DNA of 64,000 nucleotides from Streptomyces sp. DT2A-34 (GCF_030499515.1 NZ_JASTWJ010000001.1:1116001-1180000); one strand, 5' to 3'. Positions 8,236 to 16,626 are shown, counted from the stretch's first letter. Program-made: numbers and translations. The notes: a model not told the origin generated them from the letters alone.

Positions 8236-9141
8236 TCAGCGCGAGTGCGGTTCGGCGAGCCCTTCGGCGACGGCCTTCTCGGTGGCGGCGCGGATCGCGG
8301 CCTCCTGCTCGGGCAGCAGGGGCACCCGTGGTGGACGACAGCGTCCCCCGTGGCGGCCGACGATGTCCATGGACAGCTTGATCGCCTGCACGAACTCGAC
8401 CTTGGAGTCCCAGCGCAGCAGCGGGTGCAGCTGTTCGTAGAGCTTCTTGGCGGTGCCCAGGTCGCCGCCGACGGCCGCGTGGTACAGCTCGACGCAGGCC
8501 TTCGGCAGCGCGTTCGGGTAGCCGGCGACCCAGCCCTTGGCGCCGGCGATCGCGAGCTCCAGCAGGACGTCGTCGGCACCGATCAACAGGTCGAGTTCCG
8601 GGGCGAGTTCGGCTAGCTGGTAGGCGCGGCGGACATCGCCGGAGAACTCCTTCACCGCGTGGATGTACCCCTCGCGGTGCAACTCGGCGAGCAGTTCGGG
8701 GACGAGGTCGACCTTGGTGTCGATGGGGTTGTTGTACGCCACGACCGGGATGCCCACCTCGGCGACTTCCGCGTAGTGCAACAGCACCGAGCGCTCGTCG
8801 GCGCGGTAGGCGTTGGGTGGCAGCAGCATCACGGACTCGCAGCCCGCGTCGCGCGCCTGCTCGGCCCAGCGGCGGGACTCGGCCGAGCCGTAGGCGGCCA
8901 CTCCGGGCATCACCCGCGAGCCGCCGATCGCGGCGACGGCGGTCTCCACGGCCTTCGCCCGCTCCTCGGGGGTGAGGACCTGGTACTCGCCGAGGGAGCC
9001 GTTCGGTACGACGCCGTCACAGCCGTTCTCGACGAGCCAGGCGCAGTGCTCGGCGTACTGGTCGTAGTCGACGCGAAGGTCGTCGTCGAGCGGGAGCGCG
9101 GTGGCGACGAGGACGCCGCGCCAGGGGCGGTGGTCGGTCAT
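8236..9141 (-). CDS. DapA-family pyrroline-4-hydroxy-2-carboxylate deaminase
   Basis: This 301-residue TIM-barrel protein belongs to the dihydrodipicolinate synthase/N-acetylneuraminate lyase family. The Schiff-base lysine is Lys164 (HAVKEFSGD) and the catalytic Tyr is in VVAYNNP (Tyr136). Family members in hydroxyproline operons convert delta1-pyrroline-4-hydroxy-2-carboxylate to 2-oxoglutarate semialdehyde and ammonia, and the gene order supports that role. The ATG overlaps the stop of the upstream FAD subunit gene (ATGA). The final semialdehyde dehydrogenase is not in this window. Confidence 0.85.
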   Translation of the reverse strand: MTDHRPWRGVLVATALPLDDDLRVDYDQYAEHCAWLVENGCDGVVPNGSLGEYQVLTPEERAKAVETAVAAIGGSRVMPGVAAYGSAESRRWAEQARDAGCESVMLLPPNAYRADERSVLLHYAEVAEVGIPVVAYNNPIDTKVDLVPELLAELHREGYIHAVKEFSGDVRRAYQLAELAPELDLLIGADDVLLELAIAGAKGWVAGYPNALPKACVELYHAAVGGDLGTAKKLYEQLHPLLRWDSKVEFVQAIKLSMDIVGRHGGRCRPPRVPLLPEQEAAIRAATEKAVAEGLAEPHSR

Positions 9142-10517
9142 GAGGTTCCTCTCCGAGTGGCGATGTCGTGTTGCCGGGCGAGCACACCGAGCGGTACGGG
9201 TCGCGCGAACGGCTGCCGGGACGGGGCGAGTTCACATCCGGCGAGTCCGGCGACCGCGGGCCCGCACACACGTCCCTGGCACCAGCCCATTCCGGCCCGG
9301 GTCAGCAGCTTCACGGTGCGCACGTCGCCCGCGCCGAGCTCGTCCACGGCCTCGCGGACGGCCCCGGCGGTGACCTCCTCGCAACGGCAGACGAGGGTGT
9401 CGTCGGTGACCTGGTCGCTCCAGTGCGCGGGCGCCGGGTACGCGGCGTCGAGGGCGGCGGCCGACTTCCGCAGTTTCATACGGGACTTGGCGGCCGCCGC
9501 CCACTGCGCGGGGTCGGGTTCGGTGCCCTTCAGGCGCGCGGCGACCGAACGTCCGGCGATGTGCCCTTCCGCCAGGGCGAGGGCCGCGCCGCCGATGCCG
9601 GTGGACTCGCCGGCCGCCCATACGCCGGGCACGTCCGTGCGCTGCTCGTCGTCGACGGCGACCGTGAGGCCGTCCAGGCGGCAGCCGAGGGTCTCGGCGA
9701 GGTCGGTGTGCGGGAGCATCCCGTGTCCGACGGCGAGGGTGTCGCACGGCAAGTGCCGCTCGGTGCCGGGGCGGACGCGCCCGTCGGTGCCGAGCGCGGC
9801 GACGGTGACGCCGGTGAGCCGCTCGTCGCCGTGGGCGCGTACGACCGTGTGGCGGGAGAGGATGCGGACGCGGTGGCGCAGGAGGCGGGCCGCGTATCCG
9901 GCGCCTTCGGGAAGCTTGCCGGCCAGGGCCCAGCCGTGCCGGACGAGGTCCTTGGGGCCTGCCGCTTCGACGAGCGCCGCGATCTCGACGCCGGCCGCCG
10001 CGAGCCCGGTCGCCACGGGCAGCAGCAACGGCCCGGTCCCGGCGACGACCGCCCTGCGCCCCGGCACCACGAGCCCGCCCTTGAGCATCGCCTGCGCACC
10101 ACCGGCGGTGACGACACCGGGAAGGGTCCAGCCGGGGAAGGGCAGCACGCGCTCGTAGCCGCCGGTGGCGAGGAGTACGGCGTCGGCGTGCACGGCGACC
10201 GGCTCCCGCTGCTCGGGGCCGAGCAGGGCGTGCACGGTGAAACCGCCGGACTCCCGTTCCACGGACCAGACATGATGGTCCGTCAGCAACTGGACGTCGC
10301 TCCCGGCCAGACCGTCCCTCAGCCGTTCCCAGGTCCGCCACTGGTGGTGCAGGGCCCCCGGCCGCTGTGCGCGGAGACCGGACGCGGGCCGGCGGTAGAA
10401 CTGCCCGCCCGCTTCCGTCGCCGAGTCGACGATCGCGACCGTCACGCCCTGTGCGGCGGCCGCCAGTGCCGCGGCGAGACCCGCGGGACCCGCGCCGATC
10501 ACCACGAGGTCAGCCAT
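9138..10517 (-). CDS. FAD/[2Fe-2S] oxidoreductase subunit (hydroxyproline dehydrogenase)
   Basis: This 459-residue protein has an N-terminal FAD dinucleotide fold (VVIGAGPAGLAAALA), a second nucleotide fold near residues 150-165 (RRAVVAGTGPLLLPVA), and a C-terminal BFD-like domain with CRCEE and CQGRVC cysteine pairs. This arrangement is that of the alpha subunit of heteromeric opine, octopine and D-hydroxyproline dehydrogenases. It overlaps the [2Fe-2S] subunit gene by eight bases and the deaminase gene by four. It would pass electrons from the catalytic subunit (gene at 10809-11963) to the respiratory chain. Confidence 0.85.
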   Translation of the reverse strand: MADLVVIGAGPAGLAAALAAAAQGVTVAIVDSATEAGGQFYRRPASGLRAQRPGALHHQWRTWERLRDGLAGSDVQLLTDHHVWSVERESGGFTVHALLGPEQREPVAVHADAVLLATGGYERVLPFPGWTLPGVVTAGGAQAMLKGGLVVPGRRAVVAGTGPLLLPVATGLAAAGVEIAALVEAAGPKDLVRHGWALAGKLPEGAGYAARLLRHRVRILSRHTVVRAHGDERLTGVTVAALGTDGRVRPGTERHLPCDTLAVGHGMLPHTDLAETLGCRLDGLTVAVDDEQRTDVPGVWAAGESTGIGGAALALAEGHIAGRSVAARLKGTEPDPAQWAAAAKSRMKLRKSAAALDAAYPAPAHWSDQVTDDTLVCRCEEVTAGAVREAVDELGAGDVRTVKLLTRAGMGWCQGRVCGPAVAGLAGCELAPSRQPFARPVPLGVLARQHDIATRRGTS

Positions 10518-10812
10518 CGTGCCCCGTCCCCTGCTGCGTCCGGATGGCATCGCCCGGGTGCAATGGCACCAGGCAAGCACGCTGGTTCGGGCGGTCGTTG
10601 ACGGTCACGAGACAGTCGAAGCAGACGCCGATGCCGCAGAAGACACCGCGCGGTCGGCCCTCGCCCCGAGTGCTGCGCCACGAGGTGACACCGGCCGCCC
10701 AGAGCGCGGCGGCGACCGTCTGGCCGGGCAGTGCCTCGATCTCGCGGCCGTCCAGGGTGACCGTGAAGGCCGGGCCCGGGTGGGCGTCGGCAAGCTCCAG
10801 AGGGGTTCTCAT
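10510..10812 (-). CDS. [2Fe-2S] ferredoxin-like subunit (hydroxyproline dehydrogenase)
   Basis: This is a 100-residue protein with a ferredoxin fold. Its cluster ligands are C-x4-C-x2-C (FCGIGVCFDC, about residues 59-67) plus Cys80 (RACLVPL). It matches the small gamma subunit of heteromeric amino-acid dehydrogenases. It sits between the two FAD subunit genes, with overlaps at both ends, so the three subunits should be co-translated as one complex. Confidence 0.87.
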   Translation of the reverse strand: MRTPLELADAHPGPAFTVTLDGREIEALPGQTVAAALWAAGVTSWRSTRGEGRPRGVFCGIGVCFDCLVTVNDRPNQRACLVPLHPGDAIRTQQGTGHDG

Positions 10813-11963
10813 ACGGCCTCCTCGGCGGCGAAGCGGTCGGGGCGGAACGGCGTCAGGTCCAGATCGGGGGCCGTCGCGGTCAGTGCCTGTGCGATCAAGT
10901 GACCCGTGCCGGTGGCGAGTCCGATGCCGGCGCCCTCGTGACCGCAGGCGTGGTGGAGCCCGGGGACGCGGGAGTCGGGGCCGATGGCGGGGAGGTGGTC
11001 CGGCAGATACGGGCGGAAGCCCAGGTAGGCGCGCATCGCATGCACGTCCGACAGGCACGGGAACAGCCGGGTGGCGCCCGCCGCGAGCGCCCGTACGACG
11101 GGCAGGGAGAAGGTCCGGTCGAAGCCGACCCGCTCGCGGCTCGCCCCGATCAGGATCGGCCCCGCCGCAGTGCCCTCGACGACCGGTGAGGTCTGCAACG
11201 CCGCCGAGTCGCTGGCCACGTCGGCCACATAGTCGGCGGCGTACACCTTGTGGCGGACCAGGCGCGGCAGCGGCTCGGTGACGAGGACGAAGCCGCGCCG
11301 CGGAAGGACGGGGAGGCGGACACCGGCCAGCGCGGCGAGCTCTCCGCCCCAGGTGCCGGCCGCGTTGACGATCGCCGGGGCGTGGATGTCGCCCTGGTCC
11401 GTACGGACCCCGCGCACCGCACCGTCCGGCGCGCGCAGGACATCCGTCACCGTCCGGCCGGTGCGCAGGCGGGCGCCCGAGGCGCGGGTGAGGTGGGCGG
11501 CGGCCAGGGCGGGCATGACCTGGCGGTCCTGGGGGTAGTGGAGGGCACCGGGCAGGCCGGGGGCGAGGTGGGGTTCGAGGTCGTACAGCGCGTCACCCGC
11601 GACCGGTTCCGCGACGACCCCCGCGGCGCGCTGCCCGTCGGCGAACCGCTCCAGCGCCGCGAGCCCGGCCGGGGACGAGGCCACGACGACACCGCCCTTC
11701 GCCTCGTACTCGACGGCCGCCCCGAACTCCTGCGCCAGTTCGCCCCACAGGCGGCCGGACAGCAGCGCGAGGTCGAGTTCCGGGCCCGGTTCCTTGTCGG
11801 AGACGAGGATGTTGCCCTCGCCGGCCCCGGTCGTGCCGCCGGCCACGGGGCCGCGGTCGACGAGGATGACATCGAGGCCCGCCCGAGCCGCGTACAGGGC
11901 GCAGGCCGCGCCCACCATCCCGGCTCCGACGACCACGACGTCGCAGGTCAGTCGCTCGGTCAC
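10809..11963 (-). CDS. DAO-family FAD catalytic subunit (D-hydroxyproline dehydrogenase)
   Basis: This 384-residue flavoprotein of the D-amino-acid oxidase/sarcosine oxidase beta family opens with the FAD motif VVVVGAGMVGAACALYAA and ends with CGHEGAGIGLATGTGHLIA, the conserved C-terminal flavin-binding stretch. It should oxidise cis-4-hydroxy-D-proline to the pyrroline carboxylate. It is the first gene of the operon, and the order beta-gamma-alpha-deaminase-epimerase is consistent with Pseudomonas lhp-type clusters. Glycine, sarcosine or another imino acid cannot be excluded as substrate, but the epimerase and deaminase make hydroxyproline the best choice. Confidence 0.87.
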   Translation of the reverse strand: MTERLTCDVVVVGAGMVGAACALYAARAGLDVILVDRGPVAGGTTGAGEGNILVSDKEPGPELDLALLSGRLWGELAQEFGAAVEYEAKGGVVVASSPAGLAALERFADGQRAAGVVAEPVAGDALYDLEPHLAPGLPGALHYPQDRQVMPALAAAHLTRASGARLRTGRTVTDVLRAPDGAVRGVRTDQGDIHAPAIVNAAGTWGGELAALAGVRLPVLPRRGFVLVTEPLPRLVRHKVYAADYVADVASDSAALQTSPVVEGTAAGPILIGASRERVGFDRTFSLPVVRALAAGATRLFPCLSDVHAMRAYLGFRPYLPDHLPAIGPDSRVPGLHHACGHEGAGIGLATGTGHLIAQALTATAPDLDLTPFRPDRFAAEEAV

Positions 11964-12056
11964 GTCAGTACTATGTCACACACCACACTGGGAGAGAACA
12001 GTCCCGCGCAGCCTTCTCACAACAATCGGACGCCCCCTGAAATCGGAGACCCCCTG

Positions 12057-12097
12057 ACGGGGCGCCGTCGGCGACCTGAACGCCGACGGTGCCCCGT
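12057..12097 (-). terminator. Strong hairpin terminator
   Basis: Two 17-base arms (ACGGGGCGCCGTCGGCG and its near-perfect complement) flank a seven-base loop, immediately after the stop of the MmyB-like gene. It separates that gene from the hydroxyproline operon promoter region (11,964-12,056), in which I see no other clear element. Confidence 0.75.
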
Positions 12098-12760
12098 TCA
12101 GTCCTCGGGGGCCGGCACCACGCGCAGGTGAGCCGCGGTGCGGCGTGCCCCGCGCGCCCGGGGCCGGTCGCGGCGTACCTCGCGCAACACGAACGTCAGC
12201 CGGGTGTAGCCCATCTCCTGAAGGCTCCTGGGCGTCTCGTCGACGACCCGGCATTCGGTGGCGCCCCAGCGCGGATCGGGGTGCACCAACGGACGTACGG
12301 CGCCGTCCTGGGCGACGGCCCGCTCGCCGACCGCGCGGATCCAGTGCGGCAGGCCCTGCCGGTAGGCCGCCTCCATGATCGGGTCCTGGGCGATGTCCCG
12401 GCGGATGGCCTGCAGGCCGTGGTCGTGGCCGTGCCGTTCCACGGCGGCCGCGAAGTGGGCCAGCATCGGCAGGCACCAGCTGGACTCGTGCTCACCGAGG
12501 ACCGTGCTCGCGTCCGGGTGGAAGAGCACGAACCGGAGGAAGTTGTCGTCCGGCATGGCCGTGGGATGGGGGCCCACGCCTTGGAAAAGTGACGCGAAAG
12601 CGGTGTTCGCCAGAACGACGTCCCAGCGGTGGTCGAGGATGACGGACGGGAAGGGCACGGCCTCCAGGAGGGTGGCGTAATCCCGTAGATACGCCTGGGC
12701 CTCGGGACTCTCGGGGGCGGGCCGCGGTACGGACCGCTGCCCACCTGCCTGATATGCCAT
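12098..12760 (-). CDS. MmyB-like ligand-binding domain protein without HTH
   Basis: This 220-residue protein resembles the PAS-like sensor domain found at the C-terminus of many Streptomyces XRE regulators (MmyB-type). Telling segments are PSVILDHRWDVVLANTAFAS, NFLRFVLFHPDAS and the RLTFVLREV end, which fit the family order. The usual N-terminal XRE DNA-binding domain is absent, and no helix-turn-helix is visible. The residues before the domain (MAYQAGGQRSVPRPAPES) look like a linker. It is divergent from an XRE/metallopeptidase pair. It may sense a small molecule and act through a partner protein. Confidence 0.75.
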   Translation of the reverse strand: MAYQAGGQRSVPRPAPESPEAQAYLRDYATLLEAVPFPSVILDHRWDVVLANTAFASLFQGVGPHPTAMPDDNFLRFVLFHPDASTVLGEHESSWCLPMLAHFAAAVERHGHDHGLQAIRRDIAQDPIMEAAYRQGLPHWIRAVGERAVAQDGAVRPLVHPDPRWGATECRVVDETPRSLQEMGYTRLTFVLREVRRDRPRARGARRTAAHLRVVPAPED

Positions 12761-12831
12761 CGGGAGGTCACCCCTCTTGCCTATGCGGCCTTCACGCGGC
12801 GCCTTGATCCTGCTGCCCCGGTCCGAGGCGT

Positions 12832-12863
12832 GTCAACTATCGTGGCATTTCGTGCCTGTTGAC
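12832..12863. promoter_or_regulatory. Nested inverted repeats in divergent region
   Basis: GTCAAC and GTTGAC arms enclose a second pair, GGCA-TTTCG-TGCC, between the divergent MmyB-like and XRE genes. This could be an operator for the XRE protein. The two pairs are not exactly co-centred, so confidence is modest. Confidence 0.35.
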
Positions 12864-12983
12864 GGCTGAAATTGGCCACAGTTGTGGCGAGACCTGGATG
12901 TGAGTTCGAACCACCCGGTAATGTCCGTCGAGTTCACGGCAACCGTTTGTGAGAAGCCTGTGAGAGACGTAGGAGTTCTGTCG

Positions 12984-13634
12984 GTGACGGATGGCTTCGA
13001 GGGTTCGGGCGCCACGCCGACGGCCGTACTGCCGGCCGTCGTCGCTCGTGTCACCGCGCTCGCCGACCGGCTCGGCGTGCCGCACGCGGAGGTCTTCGAC
13101 ACCGCCCGCCTGTCCGTCGCCTCCGGCGTCCCGGAGCCCGTGGTCAAGGCCCTGCTGAGCGGCCGCCCGGCGGGCGAGCCGGACGTACAGTCCCGGTTCC
13201 TGCAGCGACTGGACCTCCTGCGCCGCACCCGCGTCAAGCCGAACGGCCGCAAGTACACCCAGCAGGAGATCGCCGACGGCGCGGGCATGTCGCGACAGCA
13301 GGCGGGCGCTCTCATCAACGGCGACCGGCGCCCCACCATGGAGCACTGCGACGCCATCCAGCGCTTCTTCCGCGTGCACGCCGGATTCCTCACGGCCGAG
13401 GACCCCGAGGCGCTCGCGAGCGCCCTCCAGCGCACCGAGCAGGACCTGCTGCAGAAGCTCGCGGAGCGCGAGGCGGCCCAGGCCGCCGAGGATCCGCTGG
13501 AGAAGCTCCTGCAGGACCACGGCGTGCGCGGCATCGCCTGGCGGGCCGCCCAACTGCCCACCGACCAGCACCGCGACAAGGTCGCGGAGTGGCTGGACAT
13601 GCTCTTGGAAAGCGTCAAGCGGCCCGAGTCGTGA
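12984..13634 (+). CDS. XRE-family DNA-binding regulator
   Basis: This protein of about 216 residues has a helix-turn-helix in its middle (YTQQEIADGAGMSRQQAGALI, roughly residues 88-108) followed by a charged, helical C-terminal part rich in Glu, Ala and Lys. The GTG at 12984 is preferred because GTAGGAG sits eight bases upstream; in-frame starts at 12882 (TTG) and 12921 (ATG) are alternatives. The next gene, 36 bases on, encodes an ImmA/IrrE-type metallopeptidase. Such pairs often work as a repressor and the protease that inactivates it. Confidence 0.8.
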   Translation: MTDGFEGSGATPTAVLPAVVARVTALADRLGVPHAEVFDTARLSVASGVPEPVVKALLSGRPAGEPDVQSRFLQRLDLLRRTRVKPNGRKYTQQEIADGAGMSRQQAGALINGDRRPTMEHCDAIQRFFRVHAGFLTAEDPEALASALQRTEQDLLQKLAEREAAQAAEDPLEKLLQDHGVRGIAWRAAQLPTDQHRDKVAEWLDMLLESVKRPES

Positions 13635-13670
13635 TCCGGAGGGGAAAAACCGGGGGAGAACGGGAGAACT

Positions 13671-14213
13671 GTGGGCATCGGTAAGGAAATGCGCCGCCTG
13701 TGCGGCGAGTTGGTCGCGGAGCTGACGCTTCCCGCGCCCGCGGCGCCCGAGAAGCTGTACGGCGCCCTGTGCGACGCGATGAGCAGACGCCGCGGCCGGC
13801 CCGTCCACTTCCGTACGGCCGCCTTCCCGCCCGGCACGGCAAGCGGGCTGTGGCTCGACATGGCCCACCAGGACCTCGTCGTGATCGAGGAACGCACCGC
13901 TCCCGAGCATCAGTTGGTGATCCTCGGCCACGAGCTGTGGCATATGAAGGCCGGCCACCGCAGCCACAGCATCGAGGGCGCCACCGTGGCGGCCCGGCTC
14001 CTCAGCGACGACGCCGACCTGCGATCGACGGTCCTGAAGGTCGCCGCCCGCAGCCACTTCGACCAGGCCGAGGAGAAGGAGGCCGAGACCTTCGGCCTGC
14101 TGCTGGCCAGCAAGTGCCGTCCGTGGCTGGCGGTTTCGTCGGTACGAGGGCAGCGGGACCACCTGGCGGGGCGGATCGAGGCGTCACTGGGTTACCTCGG
14201 GCCACAGGGCTGA
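13671..14213 (+). CDS. ImmA/IrrE-type zinc metallopeptidase
   Basis: This 180-residue protein has a zincin motif H-E-L-W-H at residues 87-91 (VILGHELWHMKAGH) and a downstream EEKEAETFG segment near residue 143 that fits the third zinc ligand. ImmA/IrrE members cleave a cognate XRE repressor, as in ICEBs1 or the DdrO stress response, and its likely partner is encoded just upstream. It starts with GTG behind GGGAGAA-type ribosome sites. No integrase or conjugation genes are near, so it looks like a stand-alone regulatory pair. Confidence 0.83.
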   Translation: MGIGKEMRRLCGELVAELTLPAPAAPEKLYGALCDAMSRRRGRPVHFRTAAFPPGTASGLWLDMAHQDLVVIEERTAPEHQLVILGHELWHMKAGHRSHSIEGATVAARLLSDDADLRSTVLKVAARSHFDQAEEKEAETFGLLLASKCRPWLAVSSVRGQRDHLAGRIEASLGYLGPQG

Positions 14214-14544
14214 TCAAGGGCACGTCGGGCCAGGGACAACGCCCCGGGTCAGGTCGCGCTGCGCTCGTTCGCCGCCCGCAGGTCCCGTTCCACGGCGCGC
14301 ACGGGCCGTGTCCGGCTGACCCGCCCGCAGCAGCTCGCGCCGGTTCTCGCGGCTCCGGTCCGCGCCACTCCCCCGCTGACCCTCGCCGGCCATCCGGTAG
14401 GCGCGCCGAGCGCCGTCTCGCCTCCGCTAAGCGGGCGAACCGAAGCGTGGGCGGACCCGATTGTCAGTGGTGGACGGCAAGCTGGTGATGCGCCCTCCTA
14501 TGCGGGGCGTGACGCGACGACGCCGACTTGGGGAGAGCCGACCG
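14214..14544. other. Non-coding gap after the metallopeptidase gene
   Basis: In this 331-base stretch I find no reading frame with a credible start and family resemblance, no tRNA-like structure and no clear promoter except what must precede the small gene at 14545. The open frames seen here lack ribosome sites. Confidence 0.5.
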
Positions 14545-14775
14545 ATGCCCACCGCCGTACTGACCGACCGCGAGCGCACCGCCGTCCAGGCCTATCTGCG
14601 GCTGTTGCACACCGTACGAGCCGCGTTCGACGGTCCCCCCGGCTCCCGCCGACCACCCGTCGTCCCGCCCTCCGTCCTCGCCGAGGCGGAACAGGCGCTG
14701 GCGGACGCGGGACTGAGCGGCAACGAGGAGGAGTTCTTCCGGCTGCTGCAGAGTTGGTGCCCCGCGGAGCCCTAG
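14545..14775 (+). CDS. 76-aa conserved-looking small protein
   Basis: This small acidic, helix-rich protein (starts MPTAVLTDRERTAVQAYLRL, ends NEEEFFRLLQSWCPAEP) is not assigned to a known function. The ATG at 14545 is supported by GGGGAGAG about ten bases upstream; an in-frame start at 14461 lacks this. It is convergent with the phosphopantetheinyl transferase gene, with 11 bases between the stops. Confidence 0.65.
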   Translation: MPTAVLTDRERTAVQAYLRLLHTVRAAFDGPPGSRRPPVVPPSVLAEAEQALADAGLSGNEEEFFRLLQSWCPAEP

Positions 14776-14786
14776 CGGGTCGGGGC

Positions 14787-15467
14787 TCAGGTGTGCGGCA
14801 CGCTCACCGCGGTCGCCACCAGCCCCCGTTGGACCGTCCACCGGCCCTCGAAGAGGTCGATCCGGCGGTCGCCCACCACCGGGCCCGGCACCAGGAGCCG
14901 GGCCCGGAAGCCGCCGCTGTGCCGGTCGCCGGGGTCGGCGAAGACGTCGATGTCGGCCTCGGTGAAGTCCAGCCACTTCCCGGTGAGGGGGAACCATGCC
15001 TTGTAGACGGACTCCTTGGCGCTGAACAGGAGCCGGTCCCAGTGGATGCCGGGGTCGTCACCGGTCAGGCGGCGCAGCCGGTCCGCCTCGGCGGGCAGGG
15101 CTACGGCCGCAAGGACGCCCTCCGGGAGCGTCTGGTGGGGCTCGGCGTCGATGCCGAGGGAGGCCAGGTCGGCGGCGCGGACCAGCGCGGCGGCGCCGTA
15201 GCCGTCGCAGTGGGTCATGCTGCCGGCCAGCCCGGCCGGCCAGCCCGGGGCGCCGCGGTCACCGGGCAGGATCGGCTGCGGCGGCACGCCGAGCTTCTCC
15301 ATGGCGCGGCGCGCACAGGAGCGTACGACGGCGAACTCCCGGCGGCGCTTGCCGACCGCCTTGGCGACGACCGCCTCCTCCTCGGGGTACAGGGCCGTGT
15401 TCGGGGGCTCCTCGTCGCCGTACGCCTCGACGGTGACGACCGTGTCCGGCAGCAGTTCCTCGATCAA
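14787..15467 (-). CDS. Sfp-type 4'-phosphopantetheinyl transferase
   Basis: This 226-residue enzyme transfers the phosphopantetheine arm of coenzyme A to carrier proteins of polyketide, peptide or fatty acid synthases. The magnesium-binding GIDAEP motif (about residue 108) and the FSAKESVYKAW motif (about 146) are both present. It uses a TTG start that overlaps the stop of the upstream metallophosphoesterase gene (TTGA). No carrier-protein genes are in the window, so it probably serves clusters elsewhere. I recall the same coupled pair in S. coelicolor (SCO6672/SCO6673), where the transferase activates several pathways. Confidence 0.9.
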   Translation of the reverse strand: MIEELLPDTVVTVEAYGDEEPPNTALYPEEEAVVAKAVGKRRREFAVVRSCARRAMEKLGVPPQPILPGDRGAPGWPAGLAGSMTHCDGYGAAALVRAADLASLGIDAEPHQTLPEGVLAAVALPAEADRLRRLTGDDPGIHWDRLLFSAKESVYKAWFPLTGKWLDFTEADIDVFADPGDRHSGGFRARLLVPGPVVGDRRIDLFEGRWTVQRGLVATAVSVPHT

Positions 15468-16324
15468 CGGTCCCCGTCCTCCCTGGGCAGAATCCGGCGC
15501 AGCCGTCCCGGCGGATCCGGTCGCTTGCGCCACTCGCGGGGGTATCCGACCGACACCTCCTCGAAGCGGACGCCCTCGTGCCAGGTGGTCCGCGGGATGT
15601 GGAGGTGGCCGTAGACCATGGTTTCGACGCGGAACCTGCGGTGCCAGTCGGCGGTCAGCCGGGTGCCGCACCACATGGCGAACTCGGGGTACCACAGAAC
15701 GTCCGTCGGGTGCCGGTCCAGCGGGTAGTGGTTGACGAGGACGGTGGGCAGGTCGTCGGGCAGTGCGGCGAGCCGGTGCTCGGTCTCGGCGACCCGGGCC
15801 TCGCACCAGGCCTCGCGGGACGGGTACGGGTCGGGGTGCAGCAGGTACTCGTCGTTGCACACGATCCCGGTCCCGTGCGCGTACTTCAGCCCCTCCTCCT
15901 TGGTGGTGCAGCCGGAGGGCAGGAAGGAGTAGTCGTACAGCAGGAACAGCGGCGCCACGGCCACCGGGCCGCCGGGGCCGTCCCAGACGGGGTAGGGGTC
16001 CTCGGGGGTGGTCACGCCGAGTTCCCGGCACATGTCGACCAGGTGCTGGTAGCGGGCGGCGCCGCGCAGGGTGACGGAGTCCTTCGGGTGGGTCCACAGC
16101 TCGTGGTTGCCCGGCGCCCAGACGACCTTGCGGAAGCGGCCGGCGAGTGTCTCGAGGGCCCAGCGGATGTCGGCCACGGTCTCCGCCACGTCACCGGCGA
16201 CGAGCAGCCAGTCGTCGTCCGAGTCGGGGCGCATCTTCTCGACGAGGGCGCGGTTCTCCTCGTAGCCGATGTGCAGGTCACTAATGGCCAGCAGCTGTCC
16301 GGCACCGCCGGCCGTCGACGTCAC
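15464..16324 (-). CDS. Calcineurin-like metallophosphoesterase
   Basis: This 286-residue protein is a two-metal phosphoesterase. The expected motif series is visible: SDLHIG (about 15), GDVAE (about 44), GNHELW (about 72), VNHYPLD and GHLHIPR near the C-terminal third. No signal peptide is seen, so it is cytoplasmic. Its tight coupling to the phosphopantetheinyl transferase suggests a linked role, for example acting on 3',5'-ADP, coenzyme A derivatives or phosphopantetheine, but this is inference. It begins at a GTG behind AAAGGGGCGAGG. Confidence 0.85.
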   Translation of the reverse strand: MTSTAGGAGQLLAISDLHIGYEENRALVEKMRPDSDDDWLLVAGDVAETVADIRWALETLAGRFRKVVWAPGNHELWTHPKDSVTLRGAARYQHLVDMCRELGVTTPEDPYPVWDGPGGPVAVAPLFLLYDYSFLPSGCTTKEEGLKYAHGTGIVCNDEYLLHPDPYPSREAWCEARVAETEHRLAALPDDLPTVLVNHYPLDRHPTDVLWYPEFAMWCGTRLTADWHRRFRVETMVYGHLHIPRTTWHEGVRFEEVSVGYPREWRKRPDPPGRLRRILPREDGDR

Positions 16325-16626
16325 CCTCGCCCCTTTCGATCACACGAATGACACCACGAGAACACAGAGTGCCGCGCCGGTACAAGGCGGGATCTCGTCG
16401 GCGGTCCGACAGGGCGGTGTCGGGGTGGGCGGCCGGGGCGGTCAGGAATGATCCGCAATTCCGTAACACGTACGTTGCACGCGGCACCCTTTGATAGCCG
16501 TATGATCGCCCCAACACCACCGCCATGAACGTCCCTTCGCACGGGGCGGTTTGGTGTCCCTCCAACCACCCTGCCCGGGCACGGGCCTGCTTTGCCCTGC
16601 CCGCGAACCCGAAAGGACGGCCCTGC
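16325..16626 (+). promoter_or_regulatory. Divergent promoter region and leader of the ATP-grasp gene
   Basis: This 302-base region has no credible gene. A good -10 hexamer TATGAT lies at 16501-16506, with TTGCAC 20 bases before it, a little far for a -35. The inferred leader of about 110 bases contains possible short hairpins (GGTTTGG with CCAACC; the TGCCCGGGCA palindrome) before the AAAGGA ribosome site. A cis-acting RNA is possible but not shown. Confidence 0.4.

Noticed and set aside
7145..11985. Shared TGTCAC motif before the GntR gene (near 7,158) and before the hydroxyproline operon (near 11,973)
   Set aside because: Only six bases are shared and there is no good dyad symmetry, so this is not enough to call an operator.
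12882..12983. Longer XRE protein from TTG 12882
   Set aside because: The extension has no domain, and GTG 12984 has a much better ribosome site.
12671..14213. Prophage or integrative element around the ImmA-like protease
   Set aside because: No integrase, attachment repeats, replication or conjugation genes are nearby.
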